In this document: positions 16,479 to 26,605 of the stretch, piece after piece
Layout: each line of letters starts with the position of its first letter
Numbering within the stretch: position 1 is the first letter of the stretch
Source: Sphingomonas kyeonggiensis
GTDB taxonomy: Bacteria; Pseudomonadota; Alphaproteobacteria; Sphingomonadales; Sphingomonadaceae
Assembly: GCF_014204495.1 (NCBI RefSeq)
Contig: NZ_JACHLN010000005.1
Span: 1-64,000, forward strand
Length of the DNA: 64,000 nucleotides
Reading direction: 5' to 3'
Notes under the pieces: model-generated
Databases searched by the model: none
The model's input: the letters and a program-made list of their open reading frames with translations, nothing else
What the model was told of the DNA's origin: nothing
Program-made: the position numbers and the translations under genes

Positions 16479-18329
16479 TCAGAAGCTTGCCCAGTCTCCG
16501 GCAGCCGAAGCACCCGCGAGCATGGGGGTGCGGCTACGGGGGGCAAGGATCGGACGTGTGCGGGGGCTGGTCTGCCGGTCTCGCGTCTCTCGCGACGCGG
16601 GTCCGGTGTCGGCCCCGAGGTTGAACTTCTCGGCCTGTTCGCTCAGCGCCGTGACTTCGACGCTGAGATTTCGAGCGGCTGCGGAGGTCTCTTCGACCAT
16701 GGCAGCATTCTGCTGGGTGGACTGGTCCATCGTGCCAACCGCCACGGAGATCTGAGTGATCGCCGTCGATTGCGCCTGGTTGTCATTGGCCATCTGGCCG
16801 AGCAACGCGTGGACTTCGCCGACGTCACTGGAGATATCCGCCAGCGCCCCATCGACCTTCTGGACCATCTCGACGGCTGCGACGATGTCGGTTCGGGTGG
16901 CGGTAAGCTGCTCGCGTGCCCGTCCGGCTTCCTCCTCAGCCCGCATGGCGAGGGCAGAGACGAGGTCGGCGACGACTGCGAAGCCGCGCCCGGCTTCGCC
17001 GGCGCGGCCGGCCTCGACCGCGGCGTTCATCGCAAGCACGCGGGTCTGGAACGCGATCTTGTCCAGGCCCTCGATGACGTCGTCGATGCCCTTGGCGCTC
17101 TCGCTGACACGGTTCATCGCCTCTACAGCCTCGTCGGCGATGCCGCGGCCACCGTTTACGGTGGTGATGGCGCCATCAGCACGCGCGACCGTCCGGTCGG
17201 CGGCTTCGGCCGTTGCCTTGAGACGACCATCGATCTGCGCGATGGCAGCCGAGGTCTCCTCAAGGCTCGCGGCATTGGCTTCGGTGCGGCGTGCCAGGTC
17301 CTCGGATGCCTGCGCAATCTCGCCCGATCCGGTCCGAATGGTCGCCGTGCTCTCCATCACAGCGCCGATCAGGCGGCGCAGGGAGACAAGCGCTTCGTTG
17401 AAGTTGGACTTGAGTTCGGCATAGGCGTTCGGAAAGTCCCGAGTGATCTCGCACGCGAGGTCGCCACCGCTCAATGCACTCAGGCCGTCCCGCAACGAAC
17501 TGGTGACGACTTCCTGCTCAGCTGCAGCCCTAGCATCTGCCTCGGCTCGCGAGACGGCGGCGATGCGAAATTGCTCAACCGCCTGCGCGACTTCGCCAAG
17601 TTCGTCGGCGCGGGCGCGGTGCGGCACCACCGCCTCGCCGCCATCGGCCAGCGTCTTGGTTGCCTTCGAAAGTTCCGCCATCGGAGTGGAAACGGTCTTA
17701 CCAATCAGCCGCCAGATCGCGAAGAGCATCGCCATGCCGAAGGCGGCCAATGCCAGGACTGCAGCGAAGATCTTTGCCGAGAAGGCTTGCCCCTTCTCAT
17801 TGTTGACCTTGGCGCGGGCCTGATGCGCGGTAACCAGGTCCACCGCGCTGCCGAGGGCGGTCTCCGAAGCACGACGTCCCTCACCCTTGATGAGGGACAG
17901 TTCTGCGCCCGCACCTTGACGGTGCAGCTCGAAGATGCGCGCGTTCACTTGCTCAAGGGCGGTGATGTTGCGCTTGAGAGCATCCAGCTTGGGTGAGAGC
18001 TCTCCTGCAAGCGGCGCGTAGTGCCCGAGCGCGTCGGCTATATCCCGCTTGTTCTTTTCGAAGCGATCCTGGTAGCTGCGCTCCTCTTGTGGGCTAGTTG
18101 CGCTCGTCTGCGACCAGATGATGATCCGGTGCTCACGCAGCGCTGAGGTGAGCCGGCCAAGTGCCTCGGTTCCGCCGATGCCACGTTCGACATGCCGGGT
18201 GGCGATAGCACCCAGCTCCCACATGGCGAAGATGCCTGCTGCAGTAACGCTCGCAAGGAGGAAGCCGATTACTGCGAAGGCGACCAGCATCTTCTTCGAC
18301 AGACGCCAGCTATTGAAAACTTGAACCAT
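16479..18329 (-). CDS. Methyl-accepting chemotaxis protein (copy 1)
   Basis: 616 residues from the ATG at 18329 (MVQVFNSWRLSKK); a longer frame to 18356 is unlikely because copy 2 diverges there. TM1 spans about residues 14-36, a four-helix-bundle sensor about 40-190, TM2 about 195-215, then HAMP and the cytoplasmic signalling hairpin with tip IAFQTRVLAMNAAVEAGRAGEAGRGFAVVADLV. It ends in GDWASF, which fits the C-terminal xWxxF tether for CheR/CheB seen in E. coli receptors (NWETF). No che kinase or coupling gene is nearby, so it is an orphan receptor. By my reading it differs from copy 2 (53099-54949) at about 20 residues. Confidence 0.95.
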   Translation of the reverse strand: MVQVFNSWRLSKKMLVAFAVIGFLLASVTAAGIFAMWELGAIATRHVERGIGGTEALGRLTSALREHRIIIWSQTSATSPQEERSYQDRFEKNKRDIADALGHYAPLAGELSPKLDALKRNITALEQVNARIFELHRQGAGAELSLIKGEGRRASETALGSAVDLVTAHQARAKVNNEKGQAFSAKIFAAVLALAAFGMAMLFAIWRLIGKTVSTPMAELSKATKTLADGGEAVVPHRARADELGEVAQAVEQFRIAAVSRAEADARAAAEQEVVTSSLRDGLSALSGGDLACEITRDFPNAYAELKSNFNEALVSLRRLIGAVMESTATIRTGSGEIAQASEDLARRTEANAASLEETSAAIAQIDGRLKATAEAADRTVARADGAITTVNGGRGIADEAVEAMNRVSESAKGIDDVIEGLDKIAFQTRVLAMNAAVEAGRAGEAGRGFAVVADLVSALAMRAEEEAGRAREQLTATRTDIVAAVEMVQKVDGALADISSDVGEVHALLGQMANDNQAQSTAITQISVAVGTMDQSTQQNAAMVEETSAAARNLSVEVTALSEQAEKFNLGADTGPASRETRDRQTSPRTRPILAPRSRTPMLAGASAAGDWASF

Positions 18330-18781
18330 GGTCACCCAATCCCGGCAATCTCGCATGCATGTGCAGCGTCTCCTGATTGCATTGTAGATGGCGCGTGCGC
18401 TGACTGGACCTCCGGTGCATCAATTCCTTAGCAAGTTGAACATGGAAGCGCGGCATCCCCTGCCTGCTCGCTCAGCGCAAAAAGCATTCGGAGTTCGGAG
18501 GACCGCGCTTCTCGGGGACGTCAGTCATTCAGCGGTTTACCTTATCGACATAGGCGAGATCTGGTGAATCACACGCCCCGACAATACGCCCGCAACTACT
18601 GCAGTATATTCTCTTATGGAGTAATAAGTTATTGATTGTAATGAGATATCTCTAAAAAATTACTCCCATTGCTTCATCTTGCTGGATGGCGCCTTGGTTA
18701 ACCCCAACGCTGGTCTCCGACGCCCGCTATAACGTGAGGACGCTTTTTCGGCGTTATTACTGTGAAGCGAGAGAACCGTAG
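18330..18781. other. Gene-free divergent promoter region between two chemoreceptors
   Basis: No gene is supported. The stretch from about 18590 to 18670 is markedly AT-rich compared with its surroundings. A TATAAC at 18728-18733 could be a -10 box for the downstream receptor, and ACGC/GCGT arms at about 18739-18755 form a small hairpin in its presumed leader. Confidence 0.5.
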
Positions 18782-20179
18782 ATGATGCAGTGGTTTGAGG
18801 CGAATGCGCCGATCCGGCAAAAGACGTTGGTAGCATTTGGAACGCTCTTGTCTCTAGTGTTGGTCCTAGGTCTCCTTAGCGCGATACGCGAAGACTGGCT
18901 CATGGTCGCAGCGAGCGCTGCTGCGGCGTCGGTGGGGACGACCTGTGCCTGGCGTTTTCGCCGGGCGATCTGCGATCCCTATGTGAATACAGTGGTTCGT
19001 ATGGAAGCATTAGCCGCAGGAGATCTTGAAAGCCCTGTAGCCTACACGGCGTACAAGGATTGCGTCGGAAGGATGACGCGTGCGATGTTCACATTCCGGG
19101 ACACCGCGCGAGAGCAAATCCGCGCCTCGCAAGAACAGAGCGAGGTCGTCGCAGCACTGCGCGCCAGCCTTGCCTCCCTGACCCAGGGTGACTTCACGGC
19201 CGAGATTCGTGTTGAGTTTCCTTCGGCCTATGCCGAACTCAAGACAAACTTCAACGAAGCGCTGGCTTCGCTGCGGACCCTCGTCGGTTCGGTGCTGGAT
19301 AGCGCAGAGAGCATCAACACCGGCGCAGCCGAGATCGCACAGGCATCGGAGGACCTCGCGCGTCGGACCGAGGCCAATGCAGCGAGTCTCGAGCAGACCA
19401 CGGCTGCGGTTGCACAGATGGATGAGCGGCTGCGCGCGACAGCAGAAGCAGCCAGCCGTACGGTCCGTCGAGCAGATGGCGCGATCCAGAGCGTAGCGGG
19501 CGGCCGCACGACCGCCGGAGAGGCCGTGAATGCCATGACGCGCGTGAGCGAAAGTGCCACGGGTATCGACGACGTCATCGAAGGCCTCGACAAGATCGCA
19601 TTCCAGACCCGCGTGCTTGCCATGAACGCTGCAGTCGAAGCGGGCCGCGCTGGCGAGGCCGGGCGCGGCTTTGCGGTCGTCGCTGACCTTGTCTCTGCGC
19701 TTGCGATGCGCGCCGAGGAAGAAGCGGGCCGCGCCCGCGAACAGTTGACGGCCACCCGGACGGATGTCGTGGCCGCGGTAGAAATGGTGCAGAAGGTGGA
19801 TGCTGCATTCACAGACATCTTCGACAATGTTGGAGAGGTTCATGTTCTTCTTGCGGACATCGCGGCTTCCAACCAGGCGCAGTCGGCCGCAATCGCCGAG
19901 ATCAGCGTCGCTGTCGGCAGCATGGACCAGGCGACACAGCAGAATGCCGCAATGGTAGAGGAAACTTCCGCTGCCGCCCGCAACCTGTCCGTTGAAGTGG
20001 GTGGGCTGTCCGATCAGGCAGAGCGATTTAACGTTGGCGATTCGGCTGCAGCTTTGGGCCGTCGCTCAGGATCGACGCACTATGCGCCAAAGGGAAAGCC
20101 CGGGAAGAATGCCGGTCCACAGCTTGCGCGAGCGGCGCTGGGAACCAAGCCGCCCTCCGGCGACTGGGCATCTTTCTAG
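18782..20179 (+). CDS. Methyl-accepting chemotaxis protein without periplasmic sensor
   Basis: 465 residues. Two closely spaced hydrophobic segments (about 17-37 and 41-58) leave almost no periplasmic loop, so sensing must be intramembrane or cytoplasmic. A HAMP-like region (about 60-130) follows. The signalling hairpin is identical to that of the 616-aa receptors over GIDDVIEGLDKIAFQTRVLA and the next 50 residues, and the protein ends in the same GDWASF tether. Start choice: ATG 18782 or the adjacent ATG 18785. It sits head-to-head with copy 1 and upstream of a c-di-GMP enzyme. Confidence 0.92.
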   Translation: MMQWFEANAPIRQKTLVAFGTLLSLVLVLGLLSAIREDWLMVAASAAAASVGTTCAWRFRRAICDPYVNTVVRMEALAAGDLESPVAYTAYKDCVGRMTRAMFTFRDTAREQIRASQEQSEVVAALRASLASLTQGDFTAEIRVEFPSAYAELKTNFNEALASLRTLVGSVLDSAESINTGAAEIAQASEDLARRTEANAASLEQTTAAVAQMDERLRATAEAASRTVRRADGAIQSVAGGRTTAGEAVNAMTRVSESATGIDDVIEGLDKIAFQTRVLAMNAAVEAGRAGEAGRGFAVVADLVSALAMRAEEEAGRAREQLTATRTDVVAAVEMVQKVDAAFTDIFDNVGEVHVLLADIAASNQAQSAAIAEISVAVGSMDQATQQNAAMVEETSAAARNLSVEVGGLSDQAERFNVGDSAAALGRRSGSTHYAPKGKPGKNAGPQLARAALGTKPPSGDWASF

Positions 20180-20392
20180 CTCCGGCCCGAATTTTCTCCT
20201 GGGGCGGGTATCGGCGCACCGTCTGACCATCGCGGAGCGGCGAGCTCGCCGAATCTGCCGCGATGGTTATGGGGTGCACGTCGGGCGCCGCCAAAGTTCA
20301 TTTCGACTGCTTTCCGCCCTTCGCCTGGCACGCGGAATGTCCTGACGAAATGTAAAGGAAGTTGCTGCAATCTCCCACCCAGGATAGTGAAG

Positions 20393-22963
20393 ATGGCAAC
20401 CTGCAAGCAGAATGAATACGAGCGCCTGCGGGCATTAGCAAGCTTCGCATTGCTTGACACCCCGCAAGAGGAGCGTTTCGACGAGATAACCCGCCTGGCG
20501 AGTATGCTCCTGGGTGCCGAAAGTGCCGCCATCAGTCTGATTGACGATAAGCGGCAATGGTTCAAATCAAGGGTCGGTATTGCCTTTTCGGAGACTCCTC
20601 GCGAGCAGGCATTCTGCGACTATGCGGTCACGTCCCAATCCTTCATCGAGGTTGGAGACGCCTCGGCAGACCCGCGTTTTGTGGCCAATCCCTTGGTAGC
20701 CCGGGAACGAGGAATCCGGTTTTATGCTGGCGCGCCGCTCATCGTTTCGACAGGTCATTGCCTTGGGACGCTATGTGTGTTCGATCCCACGAGCCGAGGT
20801 CCGCTCTCGGCGGACCAGCGCAGAGCGCTGGTTGTTCTGGCGCGGCTTGTCGTCGAGCGGATTGAGGGCATCCGTGATCGAAAGCTCAGCGAGATCGCGA
20901 CGAGGATGGTTGACGCGACCTCGGATGCAATTCTTTGCGTGGATGCCAGCGGACGCATTTCCTACTGGAACCGCGCCGCAGAGAAAATATTCGGGTACGC
21001 GGCCGATGAAGCGATAGGACAGGCGATTGGCCTGATCATTACCAAGAATGGACGATCCAGCGCGAATTATCGTTCGATGCTGCGCTCCTTCACGGGTCGG
21101 CGTGGACATTCGGAAACAGTTTTCGAACTCGAGGCCGAGCGCAAGGCCGGCGAGCGTTTCCCCATTGAGCTGTCGGTGGCGCGGCTGGAAGAAGACAGGC
21201 CGACGCGAAGGTTGGGTTACGCTGCAATTATCCGCGATGTAACCACGCGGAAACAGCGGGAGCGCGAGAACGCGCAAACGCGGTTGTTTCTGGACACGAT
21301 CATCGCAAACCTTCCCGCTATGCTGTTCGTAAAAGACAGCGGAACCCGCCGCTATGAGCTGTTGAACCGCACCGGAGAGGAGTTCATCGGGCTGCCCGCT
21401 TCGGCCGTCGTTGGTCGGACCGACAGGGAATTGTTCCCTGACACCGGCGAGGGCTATCACGAACGCGACAGCCATGTCCTCTCCTCCGGGGGCGTCCAGT
21501 TTTATGAGAGCGACTTCACTCGGCAGGATGGACGGGTCATCCGACTGCGCACCAAGCGAATTATGGTCGATGGACCCGACATGCCTGGGCAATTCATTCT
21601 CGGCATGAGCGAAGATGTTACCGATATACGTGAAGCACAAGAGCAAATTCTTCGGCTGGCCCAACATGACTCACTGACTAACTTACACAACCGCGCGAGT
21701 TTCCTCGAAAGAGTTGACACTCTCACGCGTTCGGAAACCCCATTTGCTGTGCTGACGATTGATCTCGACCGCTTTAAGGCGATCAACGATCAGTTTGGCC
21801 ATGTTGCTGGGGACGAAGTGCTGACACAGGTCGCCGAACGTTTATGCAGCGTGGTCGGCAGCGAAGCATTTGCCGCCCGCGTCGGTGGTGACGAGTTCAC
21901 TGTCCTAATTGCCGGCTCTGACCCGGTCCGGGACGCCCATCGCCTAGCTGCAGCCCTGGTCCGGAGGCTGGGCGAGCCTTATCGTCTTGAGCGCTTCGTC
22001 GCGCACACGGGAGCGAGCATTGGCGTCGTGATCTGCCCCGACGATGGCGCGAACTTAAGCCAGCTTCGTCAGGCAGCTGATCTCGCGATGTACCGCGCGA
22101 AGGCAGGTGGAGGAAGCTCGGCTTGCTTTTATAGTCCCGAGATGGACAAGGCAGCTCGAGACCGTTGCGTCCTGGAGGTGGATCTCCGGAGGGCGGTGGA
22201 GCAAGGTGGAATAAGCGTTCTCTATCAGCCCGTTGTATCCACAGCTACCGGGCTAACCACGAGCTTCGAGGCCCTCGCGCGGTGGATTCATCCTCAGCGC
22301 GGGCCGATCCCTCCTGACCTGTTCATTTCGATCGCGGAAGAATGCGGCCTCGTGCCCGAACTCGGAAGACAGGTTCTGGAGACCGCTTGTCGCGAAGCCG
22401 CATCCTGGCCGTCCCATATCCGGGTAGCGGTCAACCTGTCTCCGTTACAGTTTGAAAGTGGCGACTTGGCCGCGACGATTGTGGAGGTACTTGCACGTAC
22501 CGGTCTACCCGCCACGCGTTTGCAACTCGAAGTTACCGAAGGATTGGTGATCCGAAATGTTGATCGGGTTTTCGAGATTTTGCAGGCTCTACGGGATCTC
22601 GGAATCCAGATCCTGATGGACGATTTCGGTGTCGGCTACTCCTCGCTCGGTTACTTTGAGCGCTTCCCCTTTGACAAGGTGAAAATTGATCGATCCTTCG
22701 TCTCGAGGATGCTTGAAAGTCCAGTGTCCTACGCAATCATTGAGGCGGTGATTGGGTTGGGTAAGCGGCTGGGAATGGGAACCGTTGCGGAAGGAGTGGA
22801 GACGGCGGAGCAGATGAACGCGTTGGTGCAGCTGGGTTGCACGCATCTTCAAGGTTATCTGATTAGCCGGCCGCGCCCCGCAGCAGATTTCGAACATATA
22901 CTCAGGGCAGTTCCACAAACTGGGCAAGCCGATGCTCGTGGGGCTGGCTCTCCGAGCTTGTAA
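20393..22963 (+). CDS. GAF-PAS-PAS-GGDEF-EAL cyclic-di-GMP enzyme
   Basis: 856 residues from ATG 20393, with AGGA at 20381-20384; GTG 20387 is a near alternative. Domain order: GAF (about 20-160, the LLDTPQEERFDEITRLA type), PAS (170-285), PAS (295-415), GGDEF (425-590) and EAL (about 600-850). The cyclase site GGDEF is intact at residues 498-502. The phosphodiesterase site is also intact: EAL in SFEALARW, DDFGVGYSS and VAEGVET. No RxxD inhibitory site precedes GGDEF. It is therefore potentially bifunctional, with the sensor domains choosing the direction. No transmembrane segment is seen. The adjacent receptor and FixL-like kinase suggest a common redox or oxygen response. Confidence 0.93.
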   Translation: MATCKQNEYERLRALASFALLDTPQEERFDEITRLASMLLGAESAAISLIDDKRQWFKSRVGIAFSETPREQAFCDYAVTSQSFIEVGDASADPRFVANPLVARERGIRFYAGAPLIVSTGHCLGTLCVFDPTSRGPLSADQRRALVVLARLVVERIEGIRDRKLSEIATRMVDATSDAILCVDASGRISYWNRAAEKIFGYAADEAIGQAIGLIITKNGRSSANYRSMLRSFTGRRGHSETVFELEAERKAGERFPIELSVARLEEDRPTRRLGYAAIIRDVTTRKQRERENAQTRLFLDTIIANLPAMLFVKDSGTRRYELLNRTGEEFIGLPASAVVGRTDRELFPDTGEGYHERDSHVLSSGGVQFYESDFTRQDGRVIRLRTKRIMVDGPDMPGQFILGMSEDVTDIREAQEQILRLAQHDSLTNLHNRASFLERVDTLTRSETPFAVLTIDLDRFKAINDQFGHVAGDEVLTQVAERLCSVVGSEAFAARVGGDEFTVLIAGSDPVRDAHRLAAALVRRLGEPYRLERFVAHTGASIGVVICPDDGANLSQLRQAADLAMYRAKAGGGSSACFYSPEMDKAARDRCVLEVDLRRAVEQGGISVLYQPVVSTATGLTTSFEALARWIHPQRGPIPPDLFISIAEECGLVPELGRQVLETACREAASWPSHIRVAVNLSPLQFESGDLAATIVEVLARTGLPATRLQLEVTEGLVIRNVDRVFEILQALRDLGIQILMDDFGVGYSSLGYFERFPFDKVKIDRSFVSRMLESPVSYAIIEAVIGLGKRLGMGTVAEGVETAEQMNALVQLGCTHLQGYLISRPRPAADFEHILRAVPQTGQADARGAGSPSL

Positions 22964-23261
22964 AGCTGCGCCCCATCGCCGCCGTCCAATGCCGGTTGGT
23001 CCGCACCTTTACTGGCCGTTCTGTGCGAACGCATCAAAATTGGAAAAATCGTTATTATGTTGTGCTGATGCGGCACTGGTTCCCATAATTTGATTGTGAC
23101 GAGGGCCAGGGACTACTCATGAATGCAGTACCGGACTTTATCTGAGTGGCGGTGGAGGCTCAGTCCGTTATCGCACCGCACTGGGTATTTAAAGTAATGG
23201 TTCGAAACACTCGGCGAGCGAAGCGCTTGTCGGAAGGGTGCTCTGCGCAGGGAGGATCAGT

Positions 23262-24860
23262 TTGTCTGCAATTCACGACTCTCCCACCGGCGAGCAGTCG
23301 ACGGATATATACCGTTCTACCTTTGAGATCGCGGCTGTCGGTATCGCACATGTCGCACCCGACGGACGCTGGCTGCGTGTCAACCATGCGGTCTGCGAAA
23401 TTACCGGGTACAGCAGCGATGAATTGCTCCATGGGAGCTTTCAGCAAATCACGCACCCCGACGACCTGTCGCTGGATCTGGCACAGGTCTCCATGCTCCT
23501 TGCCGGCAAGACCAACGGTTACAGGATTGATAAGCGCTATATCCGAAGGGACGGCAGTCTCGTCTGGGTAAGTCTCACCGTAACCCTGCTCCGCCACGCC
23601 GACGGTGCACCCAACTTCTTTGTCGCAGTCATCAAAGACATTAGCGCTCGGAAACAGGCCGAGGCGAGTCGGCTTGAAAGTGAAGCGCGATTCCGAGCGA
23701 TTTTCGACAGCGCCGTCGAAGCGATTGCTATCATTGATGCGACCGGGACGATCGAGTCGGTCAACCCGGGGGTGGAGCGAATGTTCGGATATACGCCGGC
23801 GGAGCTTGTCGGGCGGAATGTGACCATTCTAATGCCTGCGGCTATTGCCCGTGAGCATGATCGATATCTGGAGCGCTATCGTGCTGGCGCACCGCCTGCG
23901 ATAATCGGGATTGGTCGTGAAGTATTTGGGCGGCGCAAAGACGGATCGAGCATTCCTCTCGATCTTTCAGTGGCGGAATGGGAACTAGACGGAAGAAGAT
24001 ACTTCACCGGGATGATGCGCGATCTCACTCCACGTAAGATCGCGGAGTCGGCGCTGCAGCGAAGCGAGGAGCGCTTCTTCGCCTTGCAGAGTGAGTACGC
24101 CCATCTTGCCCGCGTTAACGACATGGGGGAGATGGCAGCAGCCATCGCGCACGAAATCAATCAGCCGCTCACGGCGATCGTGAATTATCTGGGCGCTGGC
24201 ATGTATGCGGTGGCGGGCGGTCCGGACGAGAACGCTTTGAAGGAGATCGAGGAAATAATGGCTCAGGCGTCGCAGCAAGCACTGCGCGCTGGCGAGATCG
24301 TTCGTCGACTGCGAGAGTTTATTGGCAAAGGCACCGGCGAACGCCAGATCGTGAAGATTGATGCACTGATCGAGGCAGGCAGCCGCCTCGCTCTTATTGA
24401 CGCAGCTGCCAATGGGATCGCCGTCGAACGTGTCTCCAACACTGACGGCGCGCTAGTTCACGTGGACCCAATCCAGCTTCAGCAAGTGCTCGTTAACATC
24501 CTGCGCAACGCCCAGGACGCGCTCGTCACCTTGCCTCGCGGTCAGGAAAGAAAGCTCACCATTATGACGCGCACACTCGACGGAAACGAAGTGGAGATTT
24601 GGATCGGCGACACAGGTCCAGGCATTGCCCCTGAGGTCCGTGCAGCCTTGTTCGATCCTTTCGTCACGTCCAAGCCCGCAGGTATGGGAATGGGGCTGTC
24701 CGTGTGCCGGCGCCTCATGGAAGCCCATGGTGGCACGATTCGGTTGCAAGAGACCGGCAGCAGCGGGACAATTTTCGCACTGAAACTGCCTGTCGAGCAC
24801 GATGCCGTGGTGAAGCCCAACAAAAACGGCAGCCAGGTGAAATCTCGGCAGGCAAGATGA
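23262..24860 (+). CDS. fixL: FixL-like oxygen-sensing histidine kinase (PAS-PAS-HisKA-HATPase)
   Basis: 532 residues if TTG 23262 is the start; GGGAGG at 23250-23255 is well placed for it, better than for GTG 23238. PAS1 spans about 15-130 and PAS2 about 140-260. PAS2 carries REHDRYLERYR with His199 and IIGIGREVFGRRKDG with Arg219, matching the haem-ligating His200 and signalling Arg220 of Bradyrhizobium FixL in both context and spacing. The H-box is AHEINQPLTAI (His297) and the ATPase has N, G1 (GDTGPGIAP) and G2 (GMGMGLSV) boxes. No membrane segment is present, so it is cytosolic. Its stop overlaps the response-regulator start. Haem binding is inferred from sequence. Confidence 0.85.
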   Translation: MSAIHDSPTGEQSTDIYRSTFEIAAVGIAHVAPDGRWLRVNHAVCEITGYSSDELLHGSFQQITHPDDLSLDLAQVSMLLAGKTNGYRIDKRYIRRDGSLVWVSLTVTLLRHADGAPNFFVAVIKDISARKQAEASRLESEARFRAIFDSAVEAIAIIDATGTIESVNPGVERMFGYTPAELVGRNVTILMPAAIAREHDRYLERYRAGAPPAIIGIGREVFGRRKDGSSIPLDLSVAEWELDGRRYFTGMMRDLTPRKIAESALQRSEERFFALQSEYAHLARVNDMGEMAAAIAHEINQPLTAIVNYLGAGMYAVAGGPDENALKEIEEIMAQASQQALRAGEIVRRLREFIGKGTGERQIVKIDALIEAGSRLALIDAAANGIAVERVSNTDGALVHVDPIQLQQVLVNILRNAQDALVTLPRGQERKLTIMTRTLDGNEVEIWIGDTGPGIAPEVRAALFDPFVTSKPAGMGMGLSVCRRLMEAHGGTIRLQETGSSGTIFALKLPVEHDAVVKPNKNGSQVKSRQAR

Positions 24861-25486
24861 CAATGTCGAATGGACTGATATTGGTCGTGGATGACGATGC
24901 CAGCGTGCGCAACTCTACGGTGCGTTTGCTCAACCGGCATGCCTTCGCCGCCAAGTGCTTCGAAAGCGGTGATGTGCTTCTCGCCGAGGATGACTTAGTT
25001 GGTGCCCTGTGCATCCTGCTCGACATCCGCATGCCTGGTAGGGACGGGATCGAAGTCCTCAAAGTGTTGCGTCAACGTGGCGGCGACGTTCCCGTAATCA
25101 TGATAACCGGCCATGGAGATGTACCACTCGCCGTCGAGGCGATGCGAGAGGGCGCGGCGGATTTTCTCGAAAAACCCTATTCGGCGGATGCACTTTTCAG
25201 CGCGCTAGAACGGGTTATGCAGCGGGGGACCCTTGACTCGCGATCTTATCCTGCAGAGCAGGACGTTTGGAAGGCCATTCAGAACCTAACCTATCGCCAG
25301 CGGCAGGTCCTGAGCGGTATCCTTCGTGGTGCGCCCAACAAGGTGATCGCTTTCGAGCTTGGACTGAGCCCTCGGACGGTAGAAGCCTATCGCGCGCAAT
25401 TGTTCACCCGCTTAGGCGTACGCACAACAACGGAAGCTGTTAAGACTGCGCTGGCGTTAGGCTTTTTGCCTGTAGTCTCCGTCTGA
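24857..25486 (+). CDS. fixJ: FixJ-like two-component response regulator
   Basis: 209 residues from ATG 24857, which overlaps the kinase stop as ATGA. The receiver domain (residues about 5-125) has the acidic pocket VVDDDASVR, phospho-acceptor D56 in LLDIRMPGRDG, and the conserved T and K (MITGHGD, LEKPY). A LuxR-type helix-turn-helix occupies about 145-205 (LTYRQRQVLSGILRGAPNKVIAFELGLSPRTVEAYRA region). This is the FixJ layout. Targets are unknown: no nitrogen-fixation or cytochrome oxidase gene and no clear FixK box is present in the window. Confidence 0.88.
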   Translation: MTMSNGLILVVDDDASVRNSTVRLLNRHAFAAKCFESGDVLLAEDDLVGALCILLDIRMPGRDGIEVLKVLRQRGGDVPVIMITGHGDVPLAVEAMREGAADFLEKPYSADALFSALERVMQRGTLDSRSYPAEQDVWKAIQNLTYRQRQVLSGILRGAPNKVIAFELGLSPRTVEAYRAQLFTRLGVRTTTEAVKTALALGFLPVVSV

Positions 25487-25705
25487 ATCGTGGTCGCTGG
25501 GGTTTGTCAGCCTCGTTGCGGCTGAAAGATAACGGCTTGGGAGGCGAGCCAACAGCAGCTCGCTGCGGCCGACCCTATCCAGTACCGAATCACACAACCC
25601 GAGCGATCATCCCTCGCCACGTTACGCTGATCTGACCGCACAACCAGTGCCCTCGACCTCGAAAGCAATTGCAGGTGTCTGTCCGCAGTCGGCTCACGAG
25701 CTGCC

Positions 25706-26605
25706 TTATCGTGATCCGTTGTAGCGATGTTCGTCTTTGGCGCGTGCCGCTCGGACCAGACAGGCCATAACCTTGCGAACGTCGGTGTGTCCCTTGAGGA
25801 CGCTTGGATCGTTCGGAGGAAAATCGATCCAGCCCTCATTGAAGCCATCGAGCATGCGAATGCGCGGTAGCGGGTGGCGCATGCCCTCGGAGCGGAAGAT
25901 CGCTTCCCACTGCTCGCGCGCGACGATCTCGGCCCGGACCGGGTGGCCGATCGCCGCAGAGAAGGCGGCGGCAATATCGTTGGGTGAGACGCGCGACGGC
26001 CCTTCCAGCCGGACCACGCGCACGCCTTCCCAGCTTTCCCGGATGAGGACTGCTGCCGTGCGCCCCACGTCTTGCGCGGCGACCATGGCGATCGGCCGAT
26101 CAAGCGGAGCGAGGAAACTGCGGACGACGCCATCGTCCATCGCCGAGGATACGTCCCAAGCGGCATTGTCCAGGAACCAGCCCGGCCGCAGGAAGGTGAC
26201 GGGCATCGGCAGGGTGGCGAGAGCCTGCTCCATCAATGTCCTTTGGGTGAGGAGGTTGTCTTCGTCGGCGTCGGCACCGATCGTGGACAGGCAGACCACC
26301 CGGCTGGGCCGCGACCGCTCGATCGCCTTGTGCACCGCTGCAATCACGCGGCGTGCCTCGGGATAGCCCAGCTCGGGGTCGAAATCGGGAGGGGGAAGCA
26401 CGAATACGGCTTCGGCGCCGGTGAATGCGTTGGCGAGCGCATCGGCGTCTTCCATTGCGGCGACGGTGGTCTCGCAGCCGCGCGCGGCCCAGTCGGCCGC
26501 CTTGGCGACATCTCGCGTGACGGCGCGCACGGGCAGCCCCGCGTCCAGCAACGCAGCGGCGAGCGCTCCCCCGACCTTCCCTGTAATTCCAGTGATCGCA
26601 TACAT
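25706..26605 (-). CDS. NmrA-like NAD(P)-binding protein
   Basis: 299 residues from the ATG at 26605 (MYAITGITGKVGGALAAALL). The N-terminal TGxxGxxG nucleotide site is clear and the fold follows the atypical short-chain dehydrogenase NmrA/QOR2 group: VFVLPPP, STIGAD, FLRPGWFLDN. The catalytic Tyr-x3-Lys of classical SDRs is not evident, so it may be a redox sensor or a quinone/azo reductase relative. It is divergent from a LysR gene at 26738, the likely regulator. Confidence 0.8.
   Translation of the reverse strand: MYAITGITGKVGGALAAALLDAGLPVRAVTRDVAKAADWAARGCETTVAAMEDADALANAFTGAEAVFVLPPPDFDPELGYPEARRVIAAVHKAIERSRPSRVVCLSTIGADADEDNLLTQRTLMEQALATLPMPVTFLRPGWFLDNAAWDVSSAMDDGVVRSFLAPLDRPIAMVAAQDVGRTAAVLIRESWEGVRVVRLEGPSRVSPNDIAAAFSAAIGHPVRAEIVAREQWEAIFRSEGMRHPLPRIRMLDGFNEGWIDFPPNDPSVLKGHTDVRKVMACLVRAARAKDEHRYNGSR

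Larger units (their letters stand above)
16345..18329 (-). repeat. Long inverted repeat, copy 1 (chemoreceptor gene and 3' flank)
   Basis: This segment on the minus strand is nearly identical to 53099-55073 on the plus strand. Homology covers the 616-codon chemoreceptor gene, its terminator and about 60 bp beyond, and ends abruptly at the start codon. Confidence 0.9.

Noticed and set aside
22964..23261. FixK-type box before the FixL-like gene
   Set aside because: Only a partial TTGAT is present (near 23090) without the matching ATCAA half.
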